Source of the DNA: Pigmentiphaga sp. NML080357
Lineage (GTDB): Bacteria; Pseudomonadota; Gammaproteobacteria; Burkholderiales; Burkholderiaceae_B
DNA length: 64,000 bases
Assembly: GCF_002188465.1 (NCBI RefSeq)
Contig: NZ_NINW01000024.1
Location: 289,768 to 353,767, forward strand
Reading direction: 5' to 3'
A program made the translations under genes and the position numbers. Of this stretch, positions 35,081 through 43,693 are shown piece after piece. Within the stretch, counting starts at the first letter, position 1. Each line of letters starts with the position of its first letter. A model generated the notes under the pieces. The model worked only from the letters and a program-made list of their open reading frames with translations, did not search any database and was not told the DNA's origin.

Positions 35081-36046
35081 TCAATTGGCAGTGATGCCGG
35101 CCTGTTTGACGATCGGTCCCAGGCGTTGCAGGTCCTGGCGCAGCGCGCGGCCGAGTTCGGCGGCAGGCAGGGCGACGCTCTCGAATCCCATGGCGTTCAT
35201 CCGTTCCCGCATCGCGGCCGATTGCAAGCTCTTGTTGATGCCGGCATTGAGCCGATCGACGATGGCCGGATCCGTGCCTGCCGGTGCAAAGATGCCATGC
35301 CAGCCGGCGGCCACTTCCATGCCGTCGACGCCGGCTTCCTTGAATGTCGGTACGTCCGGGAAAATGGGTAGCCGGTTGGGGCCGATTACGGCCAGCGCGC
35401 GCAATTTGCCGGCCTGTATGTGGGACATCGCCGTGCCGGAATCGAACATGAAGTCGATCTGGCCCGCGAGGAGGTCGTTCAAGGCGGGTGCGATGCCCTT
35501 GTAAGGGACGTGGGTGGCGCGAGTGCCGGTCCGTATGGCGAGCAGCTCCGCCGCGACCTGCGGCAGCGATCCGTTGCCGGACGATCCGTAGTTCAGTTCT
35601 CCTGGCCGTGCTTTCATCGCGGCGACCAGTTCCTTCAGCGTGGCCGCCTTGATGCTCGGGCCGACCACCAGGACCATGTTGAGTCCGGCCGTCATGGCCA
35701 CGGGGACGAAATCTTTCTCGGGATTGAAGGGGACGCGTTCCAGGACGAAGGGATTGAGGGTGAACGTGCTGGAACTCAGCATCAGCAGCGTGTGTCCGTC
35801 GGGCGCGGCGGTCTTGACATGCTGGGCGGCGATGTTGCCGTTGGCGCCGGGCCGGTTCTCGACCACCACCGGCTGTCCGAGCGTCTTGCCGAGATCCGCG
35901 GCGACGGCCCTGGCTATGGCATCCACCGAACCGCCGGCCGCCGTCGTGACCACGATGCTGACCGGGCGGTTGGGAAAGGCCGCGGGCTGGGCGGCCAGGG
36001 AAAGAGGCATACAGAGCAAGAACAAGCCGAACAGTCGGACTGGCAT
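35081..36046 (-). CDS. TctC/Bug-family periplasmic binding protein
   Basis: A 321-residue solute receptor with a signal peptide of about 18 residues (LFLLCMPLSLAAQPA). Signatures include FPNRPVSIVVTTAAGGSVD, VVENRPGANGNIAAQHVKTA and THVPYKGIAPALNDLLAGQI. First gene of an operon with the hydrolase and the cupin, and divergent from a LysR gene. No TctA/TctB partner is near. It probably binds the carboxylate substrate of the operon. Confidence 0.9.
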   Translation of the reverse strand: MPVRLFGLFLLCMPLSLAAQPAAFPNRPVSIVVTTAAGGSVDAIARAVAADLGKTLGQPVVVENRPGANGNIAAQHVKTAAPDGHTLLMLSSSTFTLNPFVLERVPFNPEKDFVPVAMTAGLNMVLVVGPSIKAATLKELVAAMKARPGELNYGSSGNGSLPQVAAELLAIRTGTRATHVPYKGIAPALNDLLAGQIDFMFDSGTAMSHIQAGKLRALAVIGPNRLPIFPDVPTFKEAGVDGMEVAAGWHGIFAPAGTDPAIVDRLNAGINKSLQSAAMRERMNAMGFESVALPAAELGRALRQDLQRLGPIVKQAGITAN

Positions 36047-36133
36047 GGCGACTCCTGGTTCAGCGGCCGGCGCCGCGAGGCGTATGGGAAAGCCAGTGTA
36101 GGTTGCCGTCCGGCCTCGATTCGCCTACATTTA

Positions 36134-36150
36134 CTTAACTTTCAGTTAAG
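36134..36150. promoter_or_regulatory. Candidate LysR operator in Bug/LysR divergent gap
   Basis: CTTAACT-TTC-AGTTAAG is a perfect 7 bp inverted repeat with a 3-base centre. It ends 10 bases before the LysR start, so the regulator could both repress itself and activate the Bug operon. A related site lies just past the LysR stop. Confidence 0.5.
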
Positions 36151-36160
36151 GTGAATACCC

Positions 36161-37114
36161 ATGCCGCGCGTCCTGACCAGCCGCCACCTGCGCGTATTCG
36201 CGGCGGTCATGAAGAGCCGCAACCTGGCCGAGGCCGCCCTCAAGCTGGGCGTGTCCGAGCCTGCGGTCAGCAAGATCCTCCGGCTCCTGGAGCACGAGAC
36301 GGGCGTGGCCTTGTTCGATCGCTCGGGAGGGCGCTTGCGGCCCACGGCCGCTGCCAAACAGTGGTTGCCTCATGCCCACCGGGCGGCCCAGCAACTGGAT
36401 TTCGCCCTCGACATGGCCTATACGCTCGCGCGTGGAAAGCAGCGCCGGGTGACCATCGCGGCGCATGCGCCGCCGTTGATTGCAATCGTGCCCGAGGCGG
36501 TCAGCAGGCTGCGGCGCGAGATGCCGGACGTGGAGGTGGACCTGAGAGTCGAGACGCCGCACGACACGCTGGAACTGGTCGCCCACCAGGAGATAGACGT
36601 GGGTGTCACCAACCAGCCGCTGCCGCAGTCCGCCAGCAACCTCGAACTGTGCGAACGGCGCACGATCTCGGAGGACCTGCTGGTGGCGGCGCTGCCGCCC
36701 GGGCATCGGCTTGCCGGACGTGCGCTCATCCGGCCGGACGACCTGCTGGGCGAGACCCTGATCGCATTGCCGGACGATTCGCCGACCACGATCCTCGTCG
36801 AGGCGACGCTCGAAGAGTCCGGCGTGCGTGTGCGTGCGCCGGTGCTGGCGAGGAATTCGCTGGCGGCGTGCGCCCTCGTGCGCGAGCAGGTCGGCATTGC
36901 ATTGATCAATCCTTTGCTGCTGGCGGGCGGCATTTTCTCCGATATCGTAGTGCGCCCCTTCCGGCCCCGCATCGTGCTCTGGACCGAGGTGTACTACTCG
37001 GCCGTGCGCCCGCTCTCGGCCGAGGCAGCGGCGCTGGTCGGCCACGTGCAAGCGGTCGCGGCCGGTCTGAAGGGGCGATCATTGGGTGCATCCGCGCGGC
37101 GCGCGCGCGGGTGA
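36161..37114 (+). CDS. LysR-family transcriptional regulator
   Basis: A 317-residue regulator. The winged helix begins LTSRHLRVFAAVMKSRNLAEAALKLG and includes VSEPAVSKILRLLEHETG and LFDRSGGRLRPTAAA. The effector domain is a periplasmic-binding-like fold (RVTIAAHAPPLIAIVPEAV, ISEDLLVAALPPGHRLAGR). It is divergent from the Bug/hydrolase/cupin operon, its likely target. GGTGAATACCC before ATG 36161 gives a weak ribosome site. Confidence 0.88.
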   Translation: MPRVLTSRHLRVFAAVMKSRNLAEAALKLGVSEPAVSKILRLLEHETGVALFDRSGGRLRPTAAAKQWLPHAHRAAQQLDFALDMAYTLARGKQRRVTIAAHAPPLIAIVPEAVSRLRREMPDVEVDLRVETPHDTLELVAHQEIDVGVTNQPLPQSASNLELCERRTISEDLLVAALPPGHRLAGRALIRPDDLLGETLIALPDDSPTTILVEATLEESGVRVRAPVLARNSLAACALVREQVGIALINPLLLAGGIFSDIVVRPFRPRIVLWTEVYYSAVRPLSAEAAALVGHVQAVAAGLKGRSLGASARRARG

Positions 37115-37127
37115 GCGCTCCACCTGA

Positions 37128-37145
37128 GGTTAACTTCCGGTTAGG
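37128..37145. promoter_or_regulatory. Second TTAAC-type palindrome after the LysR gene
   Basis: GGTTAACTTCCGGTTAGG resembles the operator at 36134-36150 (TTAACTT..AGTTA) but is less symmetric. It lies between the convergent stops of the LysR gene and the oxygenase gene, not in a promoter region. Confidence 0.3.
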
Positions 37146-37175
37146 CTACGGTGGAGCGTTTGCGGGGCCGCGGGA

Positions 37176-38141
37176 TCAAGCCTTGTACTTCTGCACCTCG
37201 CGGAAGCGCTTGACCAGATAGTCGCCGGACTTGATCGGTTCGTATTTGGGCGGATTCGTTTCCGACTGGAAGTTGGGCAGGCAGCGCACCGGCGCGTCGT
37301 AGTCCAGGTTGAAGAAGGTGGGAATGGAGAACCGTTCCCTGCCGGTGCGGTTCACGACGCGGTGCAGGTTGGACACATAGGTGTCGTTCGTCCAGACCTT
37401 GACCATGTCGCCGAGATTGATGACGAAGGTGCCTTCGATATACGGCGCGGCGATCCATTCGCCGTCGCGCTTTTTCAGCTCCAGCCCGCCTATCGGATCC
37501 TGGGTCAGGATGGTGATCATCCCGTAGTCGGTATGAGGCGCCACGCCCAGCGCCTTCTCCACGTCCGGGATCTGCGGCGGGTAGTGGAAGAGGCGGCTCT
37601 GCACCATGGGCTTCTTGCACCATTGGAGGAAAAAGCCTTCCTCCTGGTCCAGGGACCGCGCGAACAGCCGCAGCAAGTCCTTGCCCAGCCGCAGCGTATG
37701 GTTGAAATACGCTTCCGCCGCGGGCCGCAGCCAGGGAGCGCAGTCCGGCCAGCGGTTGGGGCCGTGCAGGGGGCGGCCCGCCACGACGTCGGGATCGGTC
37801 AGCGGCAGGTCCATCGCGAATTCGTAGCTTTCCTTGAGGTCCGGGTCGTAGCCCGGATGCTGGTTGATGCCATAAGGCATGAAACCGCGGCGGAACCGTT
37901 CATCGATCTTGTCCGCCAGCCGGATCTCTTCCGGAATGTCGTAGTAGCGGCGCGTCGCGTCGAATATGCCGGAGATGACCTCCTCCGGCACGCCGTGGCC
38001 GGCTACGTAGAAGAAGCCCGTGCCCTGGCAGGCCGCGCGCATTTGCGCGACCAGCTCGTCGGGCGGGCCGCCGGCCAGCCAGGAGGAAAGGTCGAGGATG
38101 GGGACTTCGGTGGTTGAGGCCTTGCGGGGTGCTTGCAGCAT
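37176..38141 (-). CDS. 2-oxoglutarate/Fe(II)-dependent oxygenase (isopenicillin N synthase-like)
   Basis: A 321-residue non-haem iron oxygenase. The iron triad is in VAPHTDYGMITIL (His and Asp) and SNLHRVVN (His), and the 2-oxoglutarate Arg-x-Ser is RFSIPTFFN. The N-terminal DIOX_N region (VPILDLSSWL, GFFYVAGHGVPEE) is present. Relatives include thymine, xanthine and plant-type oxygenases. It is last in the operon with the ABC transporter and the adenine-deaminase-like gene, 75 bp after the permease. It may hydroxylate or demethylate the imported compound. The substrate is unknown. Confidence 0.87.
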   Translation of the reverse strand: MLQAPRKASTTEVPILDLSSWLAGGPPDELVAQMRAACQGTGFFYVAGHGVPEEVISGIFDATRRYYDIPEEIRLADKIDERFRRGFMPYGINQHPGYDPDLKESYEFAMDLPLTDPDVVAGRPLHGPNRWPDCAPWLRPAAEAYFNHTLRLGKDLLRLFARSLDQEEGFFLQWCKKPMVQSRLFHYPPQIPDVEKALGVAPHTDYGMITILTQDPIGGLELKKRDGEWIAAPYIEGTFVINLGDMVKVWTNDTYVSNLHRVVNRTGRERFSIPTFFNLDYDAPVRCLPNFQSETNPPKYEPIKSGDYLVKRFREVQKYKA

Positions 38142-38216
38142 GATGGGCTCCTCGTCGATGAAGGCGCCTGGCGCCTTCTCCTTGTGATCGAAAATGGGCG
38201 CAGCCGTATCCTGGGC

Positions 38217-39017
38217 TCAGGCGCCGGTCAGGTCGGCGAACGAGTCCGCCCAGAAAATCACCTTGCGGGCGATGGTCTTCATGGCGATGTGCAGGCCGAT
38301 ACCGATGACCGACAGCACCACCAGGATGGCGAATACGCCGGGGGTGTCGAGCGAAAAATTGCGTTGCAGGATGAGGTATCCCAGGCCGGACTGGGAGCCC
38401 ACGAATTCGCCCACGATGGCGCCGATGACGGCCAGTACGATGCCTATGTCCAGGCCGACGAAGACGTAGGGCAGGGACTGGGGCAGCCGCACCATGCGGA
38501 ACACTTGCCAGCGGGAGGCGGTGAATGCCAGCATCAGGTCGATCTGGTCGCGCGGCGCCGAGCGCAGGCCGACGATGGTGTTGGCCAGCACGGGAAAGAA
38601 GACGATGGTGGCGGTAATGACGATCTTGGACGCCGCGCCGAAGCCGAACCACACCACGAACAGCGGCGCGACCGCTACCTTGGGCATGGCCTGGAAGGCG
38701 ACGACGTAGGGGTAGAGCACGGCTTCGAGCAGGGACGACTGCCCGATGGCCGCGCCCAGCAGGAAGCCCGCCGCCGCGCCGATGGCAAAGCCCACCAGGA
38801 TCTCGTAGAGCGTGACGCCAAGGTGCTCCCAGTACTCCCCGGTCGCGAAGCCGGCATACAGCGATTTCGCCACGTCCACGGGGCCTGGAAAGACCAGGGG
38901 CGAGACCTCGAACACGCGCAGGCCGAAATGCCAGGCCAGCATGACGAGGACGAAGAAGGCGGCGACCAGCGTGCGGCGGCCGTTCGGAGTCTGGGAATAG
39001 GATACGAGGTTGGGCAT
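38217..39017 (-). CDS. ABC transporter permease (SsuC/TauC/ThiX type)
   Basis: A 266-residue membrane protein with six predicted helices. The EAA loop of the BPD_transp_1 domain is visible in FTASRWQVFRMVRLPQSLPYVFVG. It belongs to the nitrate/sulfonate/pyrimidine-precursor class that works with NMT1-like binding proteins. It follows the ATPase gene with a 4 bp gap and makes up an importer with the ATPase (39022-39798) and the binding protein (41865-42974). Confidence 0.9.
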   Translation of the reverse strand: MPNLVSYSQTPNGRRTLVAAFFVLVMLAWHFGLRVFEVSPLVFPGPVDVAKSLYAGFATGEYWEHLGVTLYEILVGFAIGAAAGFLLGAAIGQSSLLEAVLYPYVVAFQAMPKVAVAPLFVVWFGFGAASKIVITATIVFFPVLANTIVGLRSAPRDQIDLMLAFTASRWQVFRMVRLPQSLPYVFVGLDIGIVLAVIGAIVGEFVGSQSGLGYLILQRNFSLDTPGVFAILVVLSVIGIGLHIAMKTIARKVIFWADSFADLTGA

Positions 39018-39021
39018 GAGG

Positions 39022-39794
<773 letters not shown>

Positions 39795-39798
<4 letters not shown>

Positions 39799-40706
39799 TC
39801 TTGCTCCAGTTGTTTCAGGGTCTCGACCAGGTTGTCGATGAAGGCGAGGGTGGAGACGGGAAGATTGCGTCCCCGCCGCACGCACAGGGTCAGGCGCTGC
39901 GGCTTGACGCGGGAGTCCTTCAGCGGCACGTAGCGGTAGCCGAGCGGCGCCTCCCGCTTGTAGGTCAGTTCTTCGTTCACCAGCGAGACCGCCAGGCCGG
40001 CCGTGGCGGCGCTGCGCAGCAACTCGTAGGAATTGGAGACCAGCACGGCGCGCGGGCGGATCTTGGCCCTGGCGAACATTTCGTCGTAGTCGCGCTTGGA
40101 GCCGATGCTGGCATCGGGCAGCGCCAGCCCGTAGTCGGCGCAGTCGGACAGCTTGACCCACTCGCGTTCGCAGAGGGGATGGCCCGCGCTCACCAGGACA
40201 CGGGTAGGCAGCAATCGCTCGTAGATGTGCCGCACGTCGGTGACCGGGGGCGGGTTGAAGGCCAGGGAGGCCTCGAGTTCGTCGTCGGCCACCATCTCGA
40301 CCAGCCGCGGCGTGCCGTGTACCTGGACCTGGTAGGTGATACCGGGATACCGCTGGTTGAAGCTCGCCAGGAAATCGGGAATGAAGTCGCGGGCGAAGGT
40401 CTCGGGCGCGCCGAAACGGATCTGGCCGCGGCGCAATTGCTTGAGCGCCTCGATATCGGAGCGGACGCGGTCGATTTCGTTGCCCACCGTCTGCACGAAT
40501 TGCATCAGCAGCTCGCCGGCGGCGGTCAGCCGCAGCGTGGTGCGCCCGCGGCCGCGCTCGAGCAGCGGCGCGCCCAGGTCTTCTTCCAGCGCCGCGATCT
40601 GCCGGCTGATGGCCGACGGCGCGACGTAGAGGCTGTCGGCAGCCGCCCGGAACGAGCCGCTGCGCACCACTTCGGCAAAGTACCGGAGCGCGGTGGTCGA
40701 GATCAT
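39795..40706 (-). CDS. LysR-family transcriptional regulator inside an ABC operon
   Basis: A 303-residue regulator with an N-terminal winged helix (LRYFAEVVRSGSFRAAADSL, VAPSAISRQIAALEEDLGAP) and a substrate-binding-like effector domain of the type found with CbbR/NAC. It lies between the adenine-deaminase-like gene and the ATPase gene, with ATGA and GTGA overlaps on its two sides. This ties its synthesis to the operon it probably controls, giving a possible positive feedback loop. The likely operator is the triple half-site in the divergent gap at 43047-43073. Confidence 0.88.
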
Positions 40707-41728
40707 GGTGCCTCGGCGGCCGCGCGCCAGGCATCGATGTCGGCCAGCAGCGCCGCCTGCCGCTCGGCGGGCAGGAACGAGGCCCGTATGCTGTTGCGGG
40801 CCAGCAGCGTGAGATCGTCGATGTCCAGGCCGAGCGCCTCGTGGCAGGCGAGGTAGTTGTCGTTGACGTAGCCGCCGAAGTAGGAGGGGTCGTCGGAGTT
40901 GACCGTGGCATTCAAGCCTGCCCGCAGCATCGTCGCGAGCGGGTGGCGCGTCATGTCCTCGACCACGCGCAGCCGCAGGTTGGACAGCGGACAGACGGTC
41001 AGCGGCGTGCCCCGCGCCGCCAGCTCGGCCACCAGAGCGGGATCGTCCAGGCAGCTGTTGCCGTGGTCGATGCGGTCCACCTGCAGCAGCTCCACCGATT
41101 CGCGCACGTAGCTGGCCGGACCTTCCTCGCCCGCATGGGCCGTGACGCGAAAGCCCCGCTCGCGGCAGGCGGCGAAGAAGCGCGCGAACTTGGACGGCGG
41201 GTTGCCCACTTCGGCTCCGCCCAGGCCATAGCCGAGGATGCGGTCGCGCCACGGCTCGGCCGCCTCCAGCATCGCCAGCGCGTCTTCCTCCGGCAGGTGG
41301 CGCTGCGCGCCGAGGAGCAGCCCGGAGGTGATGCCGTCCTCGCGCTCGGCGGCATCCATTGCCGCCAGGACGCCTTCGAGCACGGTCTCGAGCGCGACAC
41401 CGCGGCGCGTATGCCCCTGCGGACCGATGAACATCTCGGCGTGCCGGACGCGGTCGGCATGGGCCCGGCGCAGATAGGCGCGAGTGACGTCGTGGAAGTC
41501 GCGCTCGGTCACCAGGACCCTGCAGCCGTCGTAGTAGAGGTCCAGAAAGGACTGCAGGTTATGGAACCGGTAGGCCTGCCGCACCTCCTCGACCGTTTTC
41601 CAGCGCAGCGGGACGCCGTTGCGCGCGGCCAGCTCGAACATCAGCTCGGGCTCGATCGAGCCTTCGATGTGCATGTGCAATTCGGCCTTGGGCAGCCCGG
41701 CCACGTAGCGCGCAGCGTCTAGTGCCAT
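40703..41728 (-). CDS. Adenosine/adenine deaminase family protein (adenine deaminase-like)
   Basis: A 341-residue zinc deaminase. The metal motif is AELHMHIEGS (residues about 15-24), a His lies in FRVTAHAGEEG, the catalytic region is VDRIDHGNSCL and the Asp pair is in ATVNSDDPSYFGGY. ASYVRESVELL and NSDDPSYFGGYVNDNY favour the bacterial adenine deaminase subgroup over true adenosine deaminase. It would give hypoxanthine from adenine, or act on a related aminopurine. The start is ATG 41728 with GGAG 7 bases upstream. The stop overlaps the LysR ATG. Confidence 0.85.
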   Translation of the reverse strand: MALDAARYVAGLPKAELHMHIEGSIEPELMFELAARNGVPLRWKTVEEVRQAYRFHNLQSFLDLYYDGCRVLVTERDFHDVTRAYLRRAHADRVRHAEMFIGPQGHTRRGVALETVLEGVLAAMDAAEREDGITSGLLLGAQRHLPEEDALAMLEAAEPWRDRILGYGLGGAEVGNPPSKFARFFAACRERGFRVTAHAGEEGPASYVRESVELLQVDRIDHGNSCLDDPALVAELAARGTPLTVCPLSNLRLRVVEDMTRHPLATMLRAGLNATVNSDDPSYFGGYVNDNYLACHEALGLDIDDLTLLARNSIRASFLPAERQAALLADIDAWRAAAEAP

Positions 41729-41781
41729 GTCAGTTCTCCAGGTCGCTGTGCGCCAAGTGCGACGCATGAAAGTACGCTGCC

Positions 41782-41861
41782 CGATCCAGGGCACAGCGGA
41801 TCCGGCTTTGCCGGTCCGCCAGTGCCGCCCCCTGGGGGGCGCGCGTCAGCGCGTAGGGGGG
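41782..41861. repeat. Half copy of the nested-palindrome element
   Basis: About 80 bp matching only the right arm of the elements at 11079 and 54111: the hairpin GGATCCGGC..GCCGGTCC (41799-41816), then GCCCCCTGGGGGGC, GCGCGTCAGCGCG and a G run ending at 41861, three bases before the stop codon of the binding-protein gene. The left arm and central palindrome are absent. Confidence 0.8.
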
Positions 41862-41864
41862 CTT

Positions 41865-42974
41865 TCACTTGCAGGCCTTGGCGTCGGCGATGATCGCCTC
41901 GTGGTCGAAACGGTTGACGGCTTCGATGAATCCGGGCTTGTCGATGATGAACGTGGCGGCCGGCAGGGTGCGCTTGATCAGCTTTTCCTGGAACATGAAG
42001 TCCTGGAACCGGCCGTAGGCGCCCAGGTCCATGGCGCCGATGAGCTTGCCGCCATTCATCTTGTGCGCATCGCGCATGGTGTCGAGCTGGGCGTTCAGCA
42101 AGGCCAGGTCCCACTTGGCGAGCGTGGCTTCATCGGCCCCGGTGGGCTTGGTGCTGGGAAAGGCGGCCCAGTGGACCTTGCGCGCGCAGTCGGGATTGGT
42201 CATGGCGAACAGCCATCCCTTGGCGGCGCCGCGCGCGATGGCCTCGACCATGGCGGGGTCGGAATCGATGGTCTTCTGCATGGTGCCCAGCGTGAAGTCG
42301 GGCATGCTGCGCCAATCCGGGGAGCGGAAGACCCGCAGCTTGGCCCCGGCATTCTCGAACCCGGTCAGCGCCGATTGCCAGAACATCAGGCCCTGCACGC
42401 GGTTGTTCTTGAGGGCGTCCAGCGCGGGCGCGCCGGCGCCTACGGCGATGATCTGGACCTCGGTGTCGGGATTCACGCCGTTGTTGCGCAGATAGCCCTT
42501 GAGCAGCGGATAGCCGCCCGTCGCCAGGCTGACGATGCCGATGCGCTTGCCCTTGAATTCCGACACCTTCTTGATGGGGCTGTCGTCCATGACCGCCACG
42601 CCCCAGTCGATGACGCCGGTGCCCAGGATGCCTCGCACGGCCAGGTTGGCGTCGGTATTGGCCTGGATCAGGCCGGTGGAATTCAGCTGTGCGAACTGGA
42701 TCCCTCCGGTGGCGAGCTGCTGCAGGCCTTGCGCGGAACCGGACACCCCTATGACTTCCACGTCGTAGCCCTCGTCGCGCCAGTACCCCTTGGCGATCGG
42801 AAGCATCAGCCAGGGATAGGCGACGTTGAGGACCTGCGTGCCGACGGTGATGGTGACTTTCTTGAGCGGCTTGGCGGGAGCGGCGGCCGTGGCCGTGGCG
42901 GCGGAGACGGCGAGGCAGGCGGCGGCAAGCCCGGCCAGTGCGCGGGGCAGGCGGATCGAGAGCGAGCGGGGCAT
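41865..42974 (-). CDS. NMT1/SsuA-like ABC substrate-binding protein
   Basis: A 369-residue secreted binding protein. The signal peptide is about 31 residues (LAGLAAACLAVSAATATAAA). Typical NMT1-like features are VAYPWLMLPIAKGYWRDEGYD, a switch region GVSGSAQGLQQLATGGIQFAQL, and KGKRIGIVSLATGGYP. It is the first gene of the uptake operon and is 248 bp from the divergent molybdenum hydroxylase. This class binds sulfonates, pyrimidine precursors or small aromatic compounds. Its exact ligand cannot be read from the sequence. Confidence 0.88.
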   Translation of the reverse strand: MPRSLSIRLPRALAGLAAACLAVSAATATAAAPAKPLKKVTITVGTQVLNVAYPWLMLPIAKGYWRDEGYDVEVIGVSGSAQGLQQLATGGIQFAQLNSTGLIQANTDANLAVRGILGTGVIDWGVAVMDDSPIKKVSEFKGKRIGIVSLATGGYPLLKGYLRNNGVNPDTEVQIIAVGAGAPALDALKNNRVQGLMFWQSALTGFENAGAKLRVFRSPDWRSMPDFTLGTMQKTIDSDPAMVEAIARGAAKGWLFAMTNPDCARKVHWAAFPSTKPTGADEATLAKWDLALLNAQLDTMRDAHKMNGGKLIGAMDLGAYGRFQDFMFQEKLIKRTLPAATFIIDKPGFIEAVNRFDHEAIIADAKACK

Positions 42975-43046
42975 GTGGGGTTCCTTGGGGGAGGGAGCGC
43001 AAGGAATCTACCACGCGGGTTAGTTGACAAAAAGAAGCGTATTGCG

Positions 43047-43073
43047 AACATGATGTTGCCAAAATAAGAACAT
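43047..43073. promoter_or_regulatory. Triple LysR-type half-sites in divergent gap
   Basis: AACAT (43047-43051), G, ATGTT (43053-43057), 11 bases, AACAT (43069-43073). The last pair fits the T-N11-A LysR consensus and the first two add another inverted pair. TTGACA at 43024 is a nearby -35-like box. It lies between the binding-protein gene and the hydroxylase gene. Confidence 0.5.
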
Positions 43074-43222
43074 AACGGTCCAGGCGCGCGCTTTCGCGGA
43101 AAATGGATGAACGTGCTCAAAATTTGTGGAATTTGCTTCACTCCTCCGGTAGGATCGGCGTGACGCCGAGCCATGGCGCGAGGTCATGCCCAGGAGAGGC
43201 CAGGCAATCCAAGGAGGAGTCC

Positions 43223-43684
43223 GTGATCGAATTCATGCTCAATGGCAAGCAGGTGTCGGCCGACGTCGCCGACGACAAGCCCCTGCTGTGGGTGCTGCGG
43301 GAAGACTTCCAGCTCACCGGCACCAAGTTCGGATGCGGCATGGCGCAGTGTGGCGCCTGTACGGTGCATTTCAACGGGCAGCCCACGCGTTCGTGCGTCC
43401 TGCCAGCGGCTGCCGTCAAGGGCGCATCCGTCACCACCGTCGAAGGGTTGATGCGCACGGACGCCGGCCAGGCGCTGCGCAAGGCCTGGGTCGCGCACCA
43501 GGTGCCGCAGTGCGGATACTGCCAGTCCGGCCAGTTGATGACTGCCGCCGGCATGCTGGCCGGCGCGGACGGACCGCTGTCGCGCGAGCAGGTGCTCGAA
43601 GGCATGGCGGGTAACCTGTGCCGGTGCGGCACCTATAACCGGATCGCGGACGCGGTCGTCAGCGTCCAGAAATCGGCGACCTAG
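43223..43684 (+). CDS. Molybdenum hydroxylase, 2Fe-2S small subunit (IorA/CoxS-like)
   Basis: A 153-residue subunit with two 2Fe-2S clusters. The N-terminal plant-type cluster is GTKFGCGMAQCGACTVHFNG plus a Cys in TRSC, and the C-terminal cluster is PQCGYCQSGQLM plus AGNLCRCGTYNRI. It passes electrons from the molybdopterin subunit. GTG 43223 is preferred: AAGGAGGAG (43211-43219) lies just upstream. An in-frame ATG at 43103 would add 40 residues with no similarity. It is followed 9 bp later by the large subunit. Confidence 0.92.
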   Translation: MIEFMLNGKQVSADVADDKPLLWVLREDFQLTGTKFGCGMAQCGACTVHFNGQPTRSCVLPAAAVKGASVTTVEGLMRTDAGQALRKAWVAHQVPQCGYCQSGQLMTAAGMLAGADGPLSREQVLEGMAGNLCRCGTYNRIADAVVSVQKSAT

Positions 43685-43693
43685 GAGGCAGGC

